A program made the position numbers and the translations under genes. Of a stretch of DNA of 64,000 bases, positions 10,273-18,885 are shown in pieces. Source of the stretch: Rivularia sp. PCC 7116 (GTDB lineage Bacteria; Cyanobacteriota; Cyanobacteriia; Cyanobacteriales; Nostocaceae); NCBI RefSeq assembly GCF_000316665.1, contig NC_019678.1, forward strand, positions 6,531,001 through 6,595,000, in the 5' to 3' direction. The notes beneath the pieces are model-generated. The model ran no database searches and was not told the origin of the DNA. It saw only the letters and a program-made list of their open reading frames with translations. Numbering within the stretch: position 1 is the stretch's first letter; each line of letters opens with the position of its first letter.

Positions 10273-11880
10273 ATGTTGGATTGTATTGTAATTGGAGCTG
10301 GCCCAGGAGGTCTAGTTACCACCAAAGAATTACTCGAACAAGGACTCAGCGAGGTCGTTTGTTTGGAGCAAGCAGAAAGTGTCGGAGGCGTTTTTGCCAA
10401 TACCTATGACAATTTAGTGCTAACTTCCTCTTGCACTTATAGTATGTTTTCGGACTTTTGGATGGGTAATGGAAACCAACACAAATTTTGGACGAAGAAC
10501 GAAGCTGTTGACTATTGGAAACGATATGCCAAACATTTTGGCGTTTTGGGTAAAATTCGCTTCAATTCTAAAGTTGTTGCGGTGACTGAGCAAGGTAATC
10601 GAGGGTGGCAAGTTCAACTGCTCTCTGGAGAGACTTTGCGCTCAAAACGAGTGGCATTGGCGATTGGCAACAACAGTATTCCAAATTATCCCCAGTGGAA
10701 AGATTCATTAACTGAGGTGGAGTTTTCTCATTCCCAAAAATATCGCAATGCAAGTAACTTTGTAGGCAAAAATGTATTAGTGGTGGGCGGAGGCGAGTCA
10801 GCTTCAGACATAGCCCTAGAAATATCTGGAGTTGCCAAAAATTGCTGGGTTAGCCTTCGTAATTCAACTGGGTTTGTAGTACCTCGCAAGAGAGGCAAAC
10901 GTGCTAATGACATCAGTACTAATAGAGGTATATACGGATTGCCAAGAGAATATGGTCATACTCTGAGTAAAATTATCTCTCGCCAGTGGTCGAGCTACAA
11001 AGATCCAATCGAGAAAACAGCAGTTAGGCTGAACGAGAAGGTCAAATCTCGAAATGGACTTTGGGGAACTTATGGAACTAAAACTTATGCCTTACCCAAG
11101 GCAATCGCCCATCATGGGTGTAAAGTCGTCGGTGAAATAATCGGCGTAGAAGATGGGGGCAGAACGCTACTGGCTGTCGATGGAGAAACCCTGCATTCGG
11201 TAGATGCCGTAGTATTTTGTACTGGCTACCAAAACTATATGTCTTTCCTTCCCGAAGAACTCAAGAAAACTGACCCTCGAAGTCTTTACAAACATATGTT
11301 CCATTCCCGGTATCGAGATCGGATAGTTTGGATTGGCTTGGCACGTCCGGGGTTCGGTAGTCAGTTTCCAATAATGGAAATGCAAGCCCGATTGTTTAGC
11401 TTAATCTGTACTGGCGAAAAAACTCTTCCTGCTGCTGTCGCAATGGAGAAAGCCGCATCTGTAGACCGACAGAAGTATTTACAACAGTTTGAACATAATG
11501 CCCATCGCATCCGTAGTTTGGTTGATTATCATATTTATATGGATGAACTAGCCGATTTAATTGGCTGTAAACCTCCTTTGTGGAAATACTTTTTCTTACA
11601 TCCTCGCCTCTGGTTACGTCTGGTATATGGTGCGACTCAGGCAACTCAGTTTCGTTTGCGAGGTCCAGGACAGAAGGAAACTTGGGCTAAAGAAGCGATC
11701 GCTAAATTACCGGTTGTTCAATTTAATTATTTCTTTCTAGCTGGTCTAAGAGGTCGCGCCATCTATAGCTTCAAGGCTATCGTTAAGGGGATGGGACTAA
11801 TCCGGGAGCAACGCGATTTCGTAAAAATGAGTGCGATCGCCAAGATTCAATCTGCGTATCTAAAATATTTAAGACATTAA
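10273..11880 (+). CDS. flavin-containing monooxygenase-like oxidoreductase
   Basis: 535 residues. The N-terminal GAGPGG (8-13) is an FAD-binding Rossmann motif, VVGGGES (170-176) is the second, NADPH-binding, dinucleotide fold, and FSHSQKY sits where FMO/Baeyer-Villiger enzymes have their FxGxxxHxxxY-type fingerprint. CTGY (316-319) is the conserved ATG/TGY segment before the end of the FAD domain. The enzyme should use NADPH and O2 to oxygenate a nucleophilic substrate; the substrate cannot be told. It lies 155 bp downstream of the hybrid kinase on the same strand, so co-transcription is possible but not shown. The about 70-residue C-terminal tail is basic and helical. Confidence 0.85.
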   Translation: MLDCIVIGAGPGGLVTTKELLEQGLSEVVCLEQAESVGGVFANTYDNLVLTSSCTYSMFSDFWMGNGNQHKFWTKNEAVDYWKRYAKHFGVLGKIRFNSKVVAVTEQGNRGWQVQLLSGETLRSKRVALAIGNNSIPNYPQWKDSLTEVEFSHSQKYRNASNFVGKNVLVVGGGESASDIALEISGVAKNCWVSLRNSTGFVVPRKRGKRANDISTNRGIYGLPREYGHTLSKIISRQWSSYKDPIEKTAVRLNEKVKSRNGLWGTYGTKTYALPKAIAHHGCKVVGEIIGVEDGGRTLLAVDGETLHSVDAVVFCTGYQNYMSFLPEELKKTDPRSLYKHMFHSRYRDRIVWIGLARPGFGSQFPIMEMQARLFSLICTGEKTLPAAVAMEKAASVDRQKYLQQFEHNAHRIRSLVDYHIYMDELADLIGCKPPLWKYFFLHPRLWLRLVYGATQATQFRLRGPGQKETWAKEAIAKLPVVQFNYFFLAGLRGRAIYSFKAIVKGMGLIREQRDFVKMSAIAKIQSAYLKYLRH

Positions 11881-12365
11881 TTTGTTTTAGCTGACAATCT
11901 TAACGGCACAAACGTTTTCGCCATTCATCTTTTTGGCTAAGTATTATGAAAATATACTGAACTTATATATGAAGATTCACTGAAAATACATAAAAAAAAC
12001 GATACAAATTCAATAATTTTCTCAGTTGCCAAAATACTTCTTTATAAGACAACATAGAAGCATGAACGCATATATTTTCGGCTAAATAAGCAAAAAATTT
12101 TGGTTCTCCCGGAGAAATTGGCTATGATAAATTAATCATAAAAAAAGGTTAAAATAATTGATGTAGCAAGGTTATAGCAATATAAAATTTAAAGTTTAAA
12201 TTTTAATAAAAATGTGCTTTTTTTGTCTAAAATCCTTGCTATATCACAATTAAAGTTGGTATTAAATATTAATTTACATAACTAGTCTGGGAGACCTAAA
12301 ATCTTTCAGTAATTTTGAAACAGAATTGAGCAAAAACTCTCAAATTTAAAAAATTAAGGTATAAC
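11881..12365. other. AT-rich intergenic region
   Basis: 485 bases between the monooxygenase and the diiron-oxidase candidate. Very AT-rich, without a convincing ORF, RNA gene or hairpin terminator. An AAGGT ribosome-binding sequence lies directly before the next gene (12357-12361). It presumably holds that gene's promoter. Confidence 0.6.
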
Positions 12366-13061
12366 ATGTTAACTTTACAATCGATAGAAAATGTTGAGGA
12401 TGTAATATCGTCAATAGAAAATTTTGAGGATACACTATCTTCAATAGAAGATGTTGAAAATGCACTACAGTTAAAATTTCATAAGCAAGTAACTGAGCCG
12501 GGCATAAAGAATCCAGTCAAGTTTTTGCAAAGATGGTCATATCTTTCTACCCAAGTAACACGACTTGCTGGAGCTGCATTGAGTCGCGCACATCTCGCAG
12601 ACATTCAATACTTATTAGCAGAAATTGCTTACAGCGAGTGTGGTCTGGGAAATAAAGACGAAACTCACAGTAAACTAATGATTGAGTTGATTAATAAATC
12701 TCCTCATGCTGATGCCATTACTCAAAGATTAGATACATACTTCTTAAATTTATTTGAAGAAACAATTCTCGAATTATCCCAGATGAGCCAAGAAGAAGCA
12801 GTTGGATTTATTGTTTCCCTAGAAGCTCCTGCTTATCAAATTCTGGAATTGCTAAAACAAACTTCTATAGCTGTTGGTATTTTTGAAGTGGACTTCTTAA
12901 ACTCTGAGTATTTTTTGATTCATGATGCTATGGAAAAAGAACACCAAAAATCATGTAATGAATCAATGCAAGTTGTTGTAGATAATGGATTGGAATTAAG
13001 TAAAATTTACAAGGGCGGCGAGAGAGGAATTAAGTTTCTTGTTGAATTCCTTGGGTGCTGA
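12366..13061 (+). CDS. haem-oxygenase-like diiron oxidase/oxygenase candidate
   Basis: 231 residues, all helical. Ligand spacing fits the haem-oxygenase-fold diiron family (CADD/SznF/iron-containing redox enzyme type): E91 and H101 (E-x10-H in ECGLGNKDETH), E153 on the next core helix, and H186-x3-E190-x2-H193 (HDAMEKEH), with Glu where Asp is usual. Such enzymes activate O2 for N-oxygenation, oxidative decarboxylation or C-C cleavage; some are self-sacrificing. The reaction here cannot be predicted. The N-terminus contains a threefold 10-residue repeat from a 30-bp tandem repeat and is probably disordered; the family core starts near residue 45. A tandem-duplication scar of the third metal motif lies just downstream. 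The DUF554 gene follows on the same strand. Confidence 0.7.
   Translation: MLTLQSIENVEDVISSIENFEDTLSSIEDVENALQLKFHKQVTEPGIKNPVKFLQRWSYLSTQVTRLAGAALSRAHLADIQYLLAEIAYSECGLGNKDETHSKLMIELINKSPHADAITQRLDTYFLNLFEETILELSQMSQEEAVGFIVSLEAPAYQILELLKQTSIAVGIFEVDFLNSEYFLIHDAMEKEHQKSCNESMQVVVDNGLELSKIYKGGERGIKFLVEFLGC
12381..12470 (+). repeat. 30-bp in-frame tandem repeat, three copies
   Basis: Encodes SIENVEDVIS, SIENFEDTLS and SIEDVENALQ at the N-terminus of the diiron-oxidase candidate. The copies differ at several bases, so the expansion is not brand new. It keeps frame and adds acidic, low-complexity sequence ahead of the catalytic core. Confidence 0.85.
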
Positions 13062-13107
13062 TTTTTGAGGTAGACTTCTTCAACTATGAGTATTTTTTGA
13101 CTCATAC
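13060..13107 (+). repeat. partial duplication of the 3' part of the diiron-oxidase gene
   Basis: The bases after the stop codon repeat an internal stretch of the same gene near 12878-12927 (encoding IFEVDFLNSEYFLIH). The downstream copy would read IFEVDFFNYEYFLTHT before a stop. About 40 bases are clearly alike. It looks like a remnant of a tandem duplication, or of an older longer gene end. Confidence 0.7.
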
Positions 13108-13117
13108 ATAATGACTC

Positions 13118-13852
13118 ATGACACTCGATTTTTGGGTAAAAACAAACGGTACTTGGATCAATGCCATCAGTGTTATTTTGGGTACAGCTGGCGGTATGCT
13201 CTTGAAACACCGCCTTCCCTTGAGAATGCAGCGTATTATCACCCAAGGAGTAGCGTTGATTACCCTATTCATTGGTTTTCACATGGCTCAAAGCCTGTTA
13301 CAAGTCAAAAATAGTCGAGTTGATGGGGTCGTATTAGGACTAGTTGCCATCATCATCGGCGGGCTGTTGGGTGAATGGTGGCATCTAGAAGAGAGGCTTT
13401 ATCGGGTGGGGGAGTTTCTGAAAGTACGCTTTCAAAAAAGTGGCTATTTCACAGAGGGGTTTGTTGCCGGTAGTTTGCTATTCTGTGTGGGACCAATGGC
13501 TTTAATAGGCAGTCTCAACAACGGTTTAACCGGGAATAACACTCTGCTGATATTGAAAGCGACAATGGATGGTATAACTTCTATAGCTCTTGGTAGTAGC
13601 TTTGGTATCGGAGTCGGATTTTCATCTTTAGTAATTCTGGTTTACCAAGGCGGTGTCTCCCTCTTAGCTGGATTTTTAATTCAATCTTTACCAGATCCAA
13701 CTCACGATCCCCACTTATTGCTGATTACTGGTGTGGGTGGTTTAACAGTTATAGGTTTGGGATTTAACTTATTAGAAGTGTCTCAGGTGAGAGTAGCTTC
13801 CTTTCTCCCAGCCTTGCTCGTAGCACCACTTCTCTATTTTTTGTGCCAGTAA
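13118..13852 (+). CDS. DUF554 family membrane protein
   Basis: 244 residues with about six to seven hydrophobic helices. The pattern TWINAISVILGTAGGMLLK at the start, followed by GVALITLFIGFHMA and a glycine-rich GLVAIIIGGLLGEWW helix, is characteristic of DUF554 (YdfK-like) proteins, which are uncharacterised inner-membrane proteins possibly transporting small solutes. The second half repeats the fold (FGIGVGFSSLVILVYQGG). Two ATGs lie close together upstream; the start at 13118 gives the usual family N-terminus. It may share a transcript with the preceding gene. Confidence 0.85.
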   Translation: MTLDFWVKTNGTWINAISVILGTAGGMLLKHRLPLRMQRIITQGVALITLFIGFHMAQSLLQVKNSRVDGVVLGLVAIIIGGLLGEWWHLEERLYRVGEFLKVRFQKSGYFTEGFVAGSLLFCVGPMALIGSLNNGLTGNNTLLILKATMDGITSIALGSSFGIGVGFSSLVILVYQGGVSLLAGFLIQSLPDPTHDPHLLLITGVGGLTVIGLGFNLLEVSQVRVASFLPALLVAPLLYFLCQ

Positions 13853-13945
13853 ATCGAACAGTTTTTTTTATCAAGGGTGCAAACTGGAAGATTTTGTGGC
13901 TATAGAATAGTTAGACTTAATACATATTTTTGAGCCAATCACTAC

Positions 13946-13977
13946 ACCCGGATTTCTCGCAAATGAGAAATCCGGGT
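13946..13977. terminator. perfect 13-bp hairpin between convergent genes
   Basis: The stem ACCCGGATTTCTC / GAGAAATCCGGGT encloses a 6-base loop. It lies between the plus-strand DUF554 gene and the minus-strand LRR gene, so it could stop both transcripts, although no clean T-tract follows on either side. Similar CCCGG palindromes occur elsewhere in the window (33744-33771). Confidence 0.6.
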
Positions 13978-14075
13978 TATATCATGTTCGGATAAACAGT
14001 TCTCAATGCGATTAGAACGCTGAATGCTTCGCACAACAAACAATGACAATTCTGAAGTGCCGAATGTGGGCGATT

Positions 14076-14648
14076 TTATAACTGTGGTAACTGCGCTATT
14101 GTATCCACATCTTCAGGAATTAACAGCTCGTCGCCATTTTTCTCAAATTCGCATATAGATTCTGGTTTTACGGGACAGGTTTTGTTTTTAATGGGATTTT
14201 CGCCGACAAAAAGCCAAGTTAAATTGGTTAATTGGGAAAGCGGGGATAAATCACCTATCTGATTTGATTCAAGGAAAAGAAAATTTAGGTTAGTTAATCG
14301 AGATAGGGGAGATAAGTCGCTGATTTGATTGTAAGAAAGATAAAGTTCTTTTAAATTAGTTAGCTGGGCAAGGGGTGACAAGTCGCTAATTTTATGGGAC
14401 GAAAGGTCTAGTATTTGTTTTTTTCTGAGTTTTTGCTGGGCGCGATCGCAGTTATTTGTACCAGCTTTTCGCAGTAAAACTTTAACTGTATATTTTGTTT
14501 GCTTGGGTAAGCTCTCTTTGTGCTTACACAATTGAGTAAAGCTGGGAATAGGTTTTTGGTTTCTTTTTCTGGGAACAGCTGCAGTCGGTTTAGCATTTAC
14601 TATGGTGATTCCCATCAGTGCTATACAAACTAAACGTATAAATTTCAT
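14076..14648 (-). CDS. secreted leucine-rich-repeat protein
   Basis: 190 residues. An N-terminal signal peptide (MKFIRLVCIALMGITIV, cleavage after NA or AAA) is followed by a cysteine-containing linker and about four SDS22/internalin-type leucine-rich repeats of 22 residues (ISDLSPLAQLTNLKELYLSYNQ pattern, residues about 80-165). The C-terminal cap contains a Cys pair (TCPVKPESIC) that could form a disulfide. LRR proteins bind other proteins; the ligand is unknown. Export to periplasm or surface is inferred from the signal peptide. Confidence 0.75.
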   Translation of the reverse strand: MKFIRLVCIALMGITIVNAKPTAAVPRKRNQKPIPSFTQLCKHKESLPKQTKYTVKVLLRKAGTNNCDRAQQKLRKKQILDLSSHKISDLSPLAQLTNLKELYLSYNQISDLSPLSRLTNLNFLFLESNQIGDLSPLSQLTNLTWLFVGENPIKNKTCPVKPESICEFEKNGDELLIPEDVDTIAQLPQL

Positions 14649-15288
14649 CGGTTTATAGTATTTTTTAATATCAACAAGGTTATTAAACCCAGCAAAATCG
14701 AAATAATCAAGTTATATATGACACTTTGTATTATTTCTTGACAGTATAATTATTAACTAGATAATACTGATATCCGATTTATTTAATTCTTACGAACTAT
14801 CTAATACCATTTCTTTATAAAGATGCGCCCCTATGAAAGCCCGTGTAGACGGTGAATCTAGTTGGGGGTGTCGGTTTCCATCCCCCAAACTAGTACTCTG
14901 GCAAGCCACAATTGCCGGGTAAGGGCAGGCAGGGGGAGCAGGGGAAGCGGAGGGAGCAGGGGGAGAAAAAACTTTTTATTTCCACGCTAAACCCAGCAAA
15001 GTTCGCTTGGCGAACCACTAGTGTTCGCGGAGCGTCTCCCGGAGGGAGATACCCGGAGGGGCTTTGTTTAAGTAGCCCCACTCTTATAGAGTGAGGGCTA
15101 TTGAGCGCAGCCTCATACAGAATTGATATAAGGTATTAATATTTTTCTATTTCTAATTCCCAAAAGACATCTCTCCAAAGCTCCTTCCTCACGGGAGAGA
15201 GGCTTTTGAATCCCCATTCCCACATCTGGGAGGGGTTAAGGGGTTAGCTTTTAGGGATTGGGAATATAAATATATTGCTTTAAATTCT
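14649..15288. other. repeat-rich intergenic region
   Basis: 640 bases with no supported gene. It contains the MITE-like element at 14889-15022, directly followed by a GC-rich dispersed segment (gcggagcgtctcccggag with gagggagataccc) typical of cyanobacterial interspersed palindromes. Two short ORFs here are low-complexity shadows of the purine-rich tract. Confidence 0.6.
14889..15022. repeat. MITE-like dispersed repeat, copy 1
   Basis: About 134 bp. The left end reads actagtactctggcaagcc and the right end, inverted, reads actagtggttcgccaagc, so the ends form an imperfect terminal inverted repeat. The inside is a purine tract of aggggga-type units followed by gcaaagttcgcttgg. A second copy with the same order of parts is at 21603-21725. 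No coding capacity, so any movement would need a transposase supplied elsewhere. Confidence 0.6.
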
Positions 15289-17289
15289 CTAAATCCTTTT
15301 TAAAATACCCATAACTTGATGCTTTTGCAAAACTCTTATTAAATGTTGTGCTTGAAGTTTGTATAAAGGTACTTTTAAAGTCTGAGGTAAATTATTGATT
15401 AATTCTCTGGCTTTATCTAAAGGGTAGTTGGAAATTTTGGCAATTTGATTTGCTCCTTCAAATTTGGCTTCTTCTGTATTGGCGCTTTGAATGACTACTT
15501 GCCAATTTTTGGGATAAATACCAATTCTTCCTGCTTCCATTCTTTTCAACCCATCGATGGTTGCAAGAACAGTTAAACTGATACCTGGTTCTATTTGCTT
15601 GTATGCTTTAGGCATTAACTCTCCTTGTAGCGGTGGTTTTTGATATAAAATTGGTACTACACCATAGCCGTAAGCAATTTCGGAAAGCATTAAACCATTT
15701 AAAGTATCAACTTCAGTAAATTGATATTCCGTGACTAAAACTGTTTGGTTGTGTAAACGGAATAAGTCAAGAATGTTTTCACCAAATGCGGCTCCGGCAA
15801 AGGCTTCTGCTGCGACTGCGTAAGCTGATATTATTTGAGCTTTGGGTAATATTTGAGCCAAGTTTTCACTCAAACGCTGCCCAAAAGTACGAATTACTAA
15901 ATTACTTTTGGGGTTAATTTTTAAAGCTTTTAGTCCCATTTCCACGTTTAACATTTCGTCTTCGCTAGTAGCAATTACGCTTTTCGCTGTGGAAAGATTT
16001 ACTTTAGTCAAAGACTGGTTTAAATCACCTTTGAATAAAGGTATATCTGGTAAATGATTGTCATCAAAGTCGTCTTCTAAGGCAATCGCGACTAAGGGTT
16101 GATTGAATTGCTGTAATATCTTTGCTGCTTTACTACCAACTCTTTTAATGCCAATAATTACTATATGCTCTTCTTCGGGAACTGGAGAGCGTTTTTTGGA
16201 AAATAGAAATTTAGTTGATAAGAGTTTTTCGGTAGCCAGCGCATATAATACCCCAACAAAAGCTGTTCCAGCTACCGCTAACGCCAAAGCTAAAAATTGC
16301 AAAATTATCGAGTTGGGCTGTACGCTATACAAAAAATCTGCATATCCACCCAAGAGTAAACTAATTGTCAGATATAAAGGATTTACAGAAGTCGAATTTC
16401 CTACTAATACATAAAAGAGTATGGTTCCTACAGTTACCAAGCCAATGGTTACTAAAATTGAAACAATTACCAACCGACGAATTTGGGAACCAGAATGCCA
16501 ATAATCTAAAAACTTTTTTCTAATTTTAATTTGATTAAAAATATTTGCTGGCTCTTTCCATATTTGCTTTTTCTTGGGAGTATTATTAATCGCACCTTTT
16601 TTTTGTTTTGATAACAACCTATCAAATTGTTCTACATATATCAGAGTCGAATCTTCCTTAATTACTGTTTCAGAATCCCAATCATAAAAGCAATTAAAGG
16701 CATCATATTTATTCGGTAAATAGCACAGTAACTTTCGAGAGCCAGAATTTATTTCAAAAAGCTGACGACGGTGAAAAATATCTCTATCACGAACTTTATG
16801 CTGAAAGACTCCCAGCCAATTATTATTTAAATTAAAAAATCCTAACGAATCTCCCCCTAAAGCCGCAAGAGCAAAGGATGCAGCCGATAAATGAATGGGA
16901 TCGTAACCAACATAATTGCTTAACTGCTCCTCTAAAAGTTGATTTAAATTTTCCTTCGTCGAACGAACTACCAAGCGAGCATTTTTGTTAAGTTGTCTGA
17001 CAGCGATGGCAGTTTCGGCGTTAATCAATTCGTCGCTAGTGACAATCAAAACAGCACGGCAAAGTTCAATTTTCGCACGCTCAAAAGTGCTATTTTGACG
17101 ACAGTCACCGATAATTAGTTCATCGAGCAATTTATCTACACCGGGAATTCTCCAACTTTTCGGCTCTACTAACTCAATTCCAACCACCTTTACCCCGAAT
17201 TGTTTCAAAGCAATTACGCATTGCTGCCCCAATCCTCCTAAACCACATATTAGAAAACGCTCTTCTGTAGCAGGTTTATGTTCTCCCAT
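15289..17289 (-). CDS. double-RCK (TrkA-N) membrane protein, K+ channel-like
   Basis: 666 residues. An N-terminal TrkA-N/RCK Rossmann domain (LICGLGGLGQQC near residue 12) is followed by a loop, three hydrophobic segments between about 270 and 365, and a second RCK domain (IVIIGIKRVGSKA near 375) with a TrkA-C-like tail. RCK domains bind NAD(H) or ATP and gate K+ transport. The membrane part looks like TM-pore-TM, but the expected selectivity sequence TVGYGD is replaced by SLLLGGYAD, so selectivity is doubtful. RCK domains before and after the pore are also unusual in order. Function as channel or sensor is inference. Confidence 0.75.
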   Translation of the reverse strand: MGEHKPATEERFLICGLGGLGQQCVIALKQFGVKVVGIELVEPKSWRIPGVDKLLDELIIGDCRQNSTFERAKIELCRAVLIVTSDELINAETAIAVRQLNKNARLVVRSTKENLNQLLEEQLSNYVGYDPIHLSAASFALAALGGDSLGFFNLNNNWLGVFQHKVRDRDIFHRRQLFEINSGSRKLLCYLPNKYDAFNCFYDWDSETVIKEDSTLIYVEQFDRLLSKQKKGAINNTPKKKQIWKEPANIFNQIKIRKKFLDYWHSGSQIRRLVIVSILVTIGLVTVGTILFYVLVGNSTSVNPLYLTISLLLGGYADFLYSVQPNSIILQFLALALAVAGTAFVGVLYALATEKLLSTKFLFSKKRSPVPEEEHIVIIGIKRVGSKAAKILQQFNQPLVAIALEDDFDDNHLPDIPLFKGDLNQSLTKVNLSTAKSVIATSEDEMLNVEMGLKALKINPKSNLVIRTFGQRLSENLAQILPKAQIISAYAVAAEAFAGAAFGENILDLFRLHNQTVLVTEYQFTEVDTLNGLMLSEIAYGYGVVPILYQKPPLQGELMPKAYKQIEPGISLTVLATIDGLKRMEAGRIGIYPKNWQVVIQSANTEEAKFEGANQIAKISNYPLDKARELINNLPQTLKVPLYKLQAQHLIRVLQKHQVMGILKRI

Positions 17290-17503
17290 GACTTAATTTT
17301 GGATTCTATATTAGTTAAGACGGTTAAAATTTACAAATTTTGAAACAGTTATTATTCCTTATAAAAAGAAATAGTAAATCATTAGAATGTATTTAATATA
17401 TATACAGTTGATTTATCGGTATTTTACGAAAAAGGTTTGATACTCATTCAAACAGCCGCAAAAATCATAGCATAGTATATTAATATACTTATAGCTATAC
17501 GCC

Positions 17504-17998
17504 ATGACTAAAGCAGTAAAGATAGTTAGAAATTTGATTATAGGTTTTGCTTTAATTACAATGATTTCAGCAATCGGCGTTTATGGTTTAATTATTTTCG
17601 TCTTTTCTGCCGAGAATGTAGAGGAATATGAAAGTAAACAAGCGCTATCAAGCCTACAAATAAGGTTTGCAAAAGGAAATATTTCTAATGCTTATGTAGC
17701 AACTTCTACTTATTGGCACGATTATAATTATTACGCTCGTTTTAATGCAAAAGCAGACTTTATCGAGAAATTTATCGTCGAAACCAAAAATAACAGAAAT
17801 AAACTTCAAGAAGAACCTATAGATTCTAAGGCTTGCCAAATAATACTCTCTGAAAAAATTAGACTTTCGTGGTGGAATCCGCAAGAGTTTGACGTAGATA
17901 AATGCTATTCAGATAAGAATATTTCACCTGGTACCTTTTCCGTATTGCTTTATCATCCCGAAAGCAGAACTGCATTTTATTACCACCATAATAATTAG
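17504..17998 (+). CDS. hypothetical membrane-anchored protein
   Basis: 164 residues; family not recognised. One N-terminal hydrophobic segment (about 9-33) looks like a signal anchor. The rest is a small soluble domain with many aromatics (STYWHDYNYYARF) and two Cys (about 108 and 131) that could pair outside the cytoplasm. The ATG at 17504 is the first start after an AT-rich promoter-like stretch. The gene stands alone, between the divergent RCK gene and a convergent nuclease-like gene. Confidence 0.6.
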   Translation: MTKAVKIVRNLIIGFALITMISAIGVYGLIIFVFSAENVEEYESKQALSSLQIRFAKGNISNAYVATSTYWHDYNYYARFNAKADFIEKFIVETKNNRNKLQEEPIDSKACQIILSEKIRLSWWNPQEFDVDKCYSDKNISPGTFSVLLYHPESRTAFYYHHNN

Positions 17999-18091
17999 CA
18001 TCTCAATGCAGAATATGTATTTTGAAAGAGGTGGGAGAGGGGATAGATTATAGAAGAAAAAATTCCCATCACTCCATTACCCATTACTCCA

Positions 18092-18517
18092 TCACTTCAT
18101 GACGTATCTGGATTTTTCCCATAAACCCAAACCTCGCTGTTTAGCATTAGCTTCTGCTACCAAATACTGGATTCTGCTTTCATAACAATTTTGCTCTACA
18201 GAAGTTTTATCTACAACAGCTTTACCTTCTTTAACCATTTGCAGATTTATCGATTTATTATTTAAAAATACTTCCCCAACAATTTGCGATTCCTTATAGG
18301 TATCTGCAAACCTAATAACTATAGGATTACCATTCGGTAAAAGTTGTTTCAATCTTTGATTAGCTTCATCTCTACGAGATTTTCGAGTTGGTATGTGAAT
18401 GCAAGCCATCTTTACAGTGGCTACTTGCCCGCTGACATTTTTTGCACGAATGGTTTCCCCATCTACCACACCCACCACAGTTGCGAGTATCAACATTAAT
18501 TCTGTTAAAGAAGTCAT
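18092..18517 (-). CDS. SNase-like (thermonuclease fold) protein, active site degenerate
   Basis: 141 residues with the outline of a staphylococcal-nuclease OB fold: VVGVVDGETIRAKN at the start, MACIHIP in place of LxGIDxPE, VGEVFLNNKSINLQMVKEG in place of YGRxLAxVxxxGxxVN, and AKQRGLGLWE at the end. The Arg, Glu and second Arg of the nuclease site are all absent or replaced (T-R-K after HIP; V before GEV). I infer that it no longer cuts nucleic acid and may bind a ligand. The first 15 residues are hydrophobic and could be a weak signal sequence. Confidence 0.65.
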   Translation of the reverse strand: MTSLTELMLILATVVGVVDGETIRAKNVSGQVATVKMACIHIPTRKSRRDEANQRLKQLLPNGNPIVIRFADTYKESQIVGEVFLNNKSINLQMVKEGKAVVDKTSVEQNCYESRIQYLVAEANAKQRGLGLWEKSRYVMK

Positions 18518-18885
18518 TTTTTATTTTAAAAAAGAATATAAGTAATACCATGTTACTTTAATAACTGCGTATTTGGTGAAGTTTAACTCATATTTGACGC
18601 AGGGATTTTATACTCCCATTACCCTCTAAAATTTTCGATCAAATTTCTCTCCATAAAAATGCGGAATTCTTCTGAAAGAAATTGAAGGTTACTAAGGATG
18701 GCTGATTGTCTATTCTCCTCATAGAATAGAGTTATTCCGGCAGGGAGTATGATTTTTTTTAGCTCAAATTTTACTGACTAGGATTTGTATCGTTAGCGTT
18801 ATCAGAAAGCATCTGTGGCATTTAATTTTCGAGGCTTCTAATAAACGTCTGCGTAAAAACCTTTGTAGGAAATAAGAAATTAAAG
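18518..18885. other. intergenic region upstream of the cellulase gene
   Basis: 368 bases, AT-rich, no ORF. It must contain the promoter of the GH9 gene and, on the other strand, of the nuclease-like gene. A short self-complementary patch (tattctcctcatagaatagag near 18711-18731) is the only structure I see. Confidence 0.5.

Noticed and set aside
10183..10290. Short frame starting MKLFLVDE before the monooxygenase
   Set aside because: The first residues recall a response regulator, but the sequence stops matching after eight residues and runs into the next gene in another frame.
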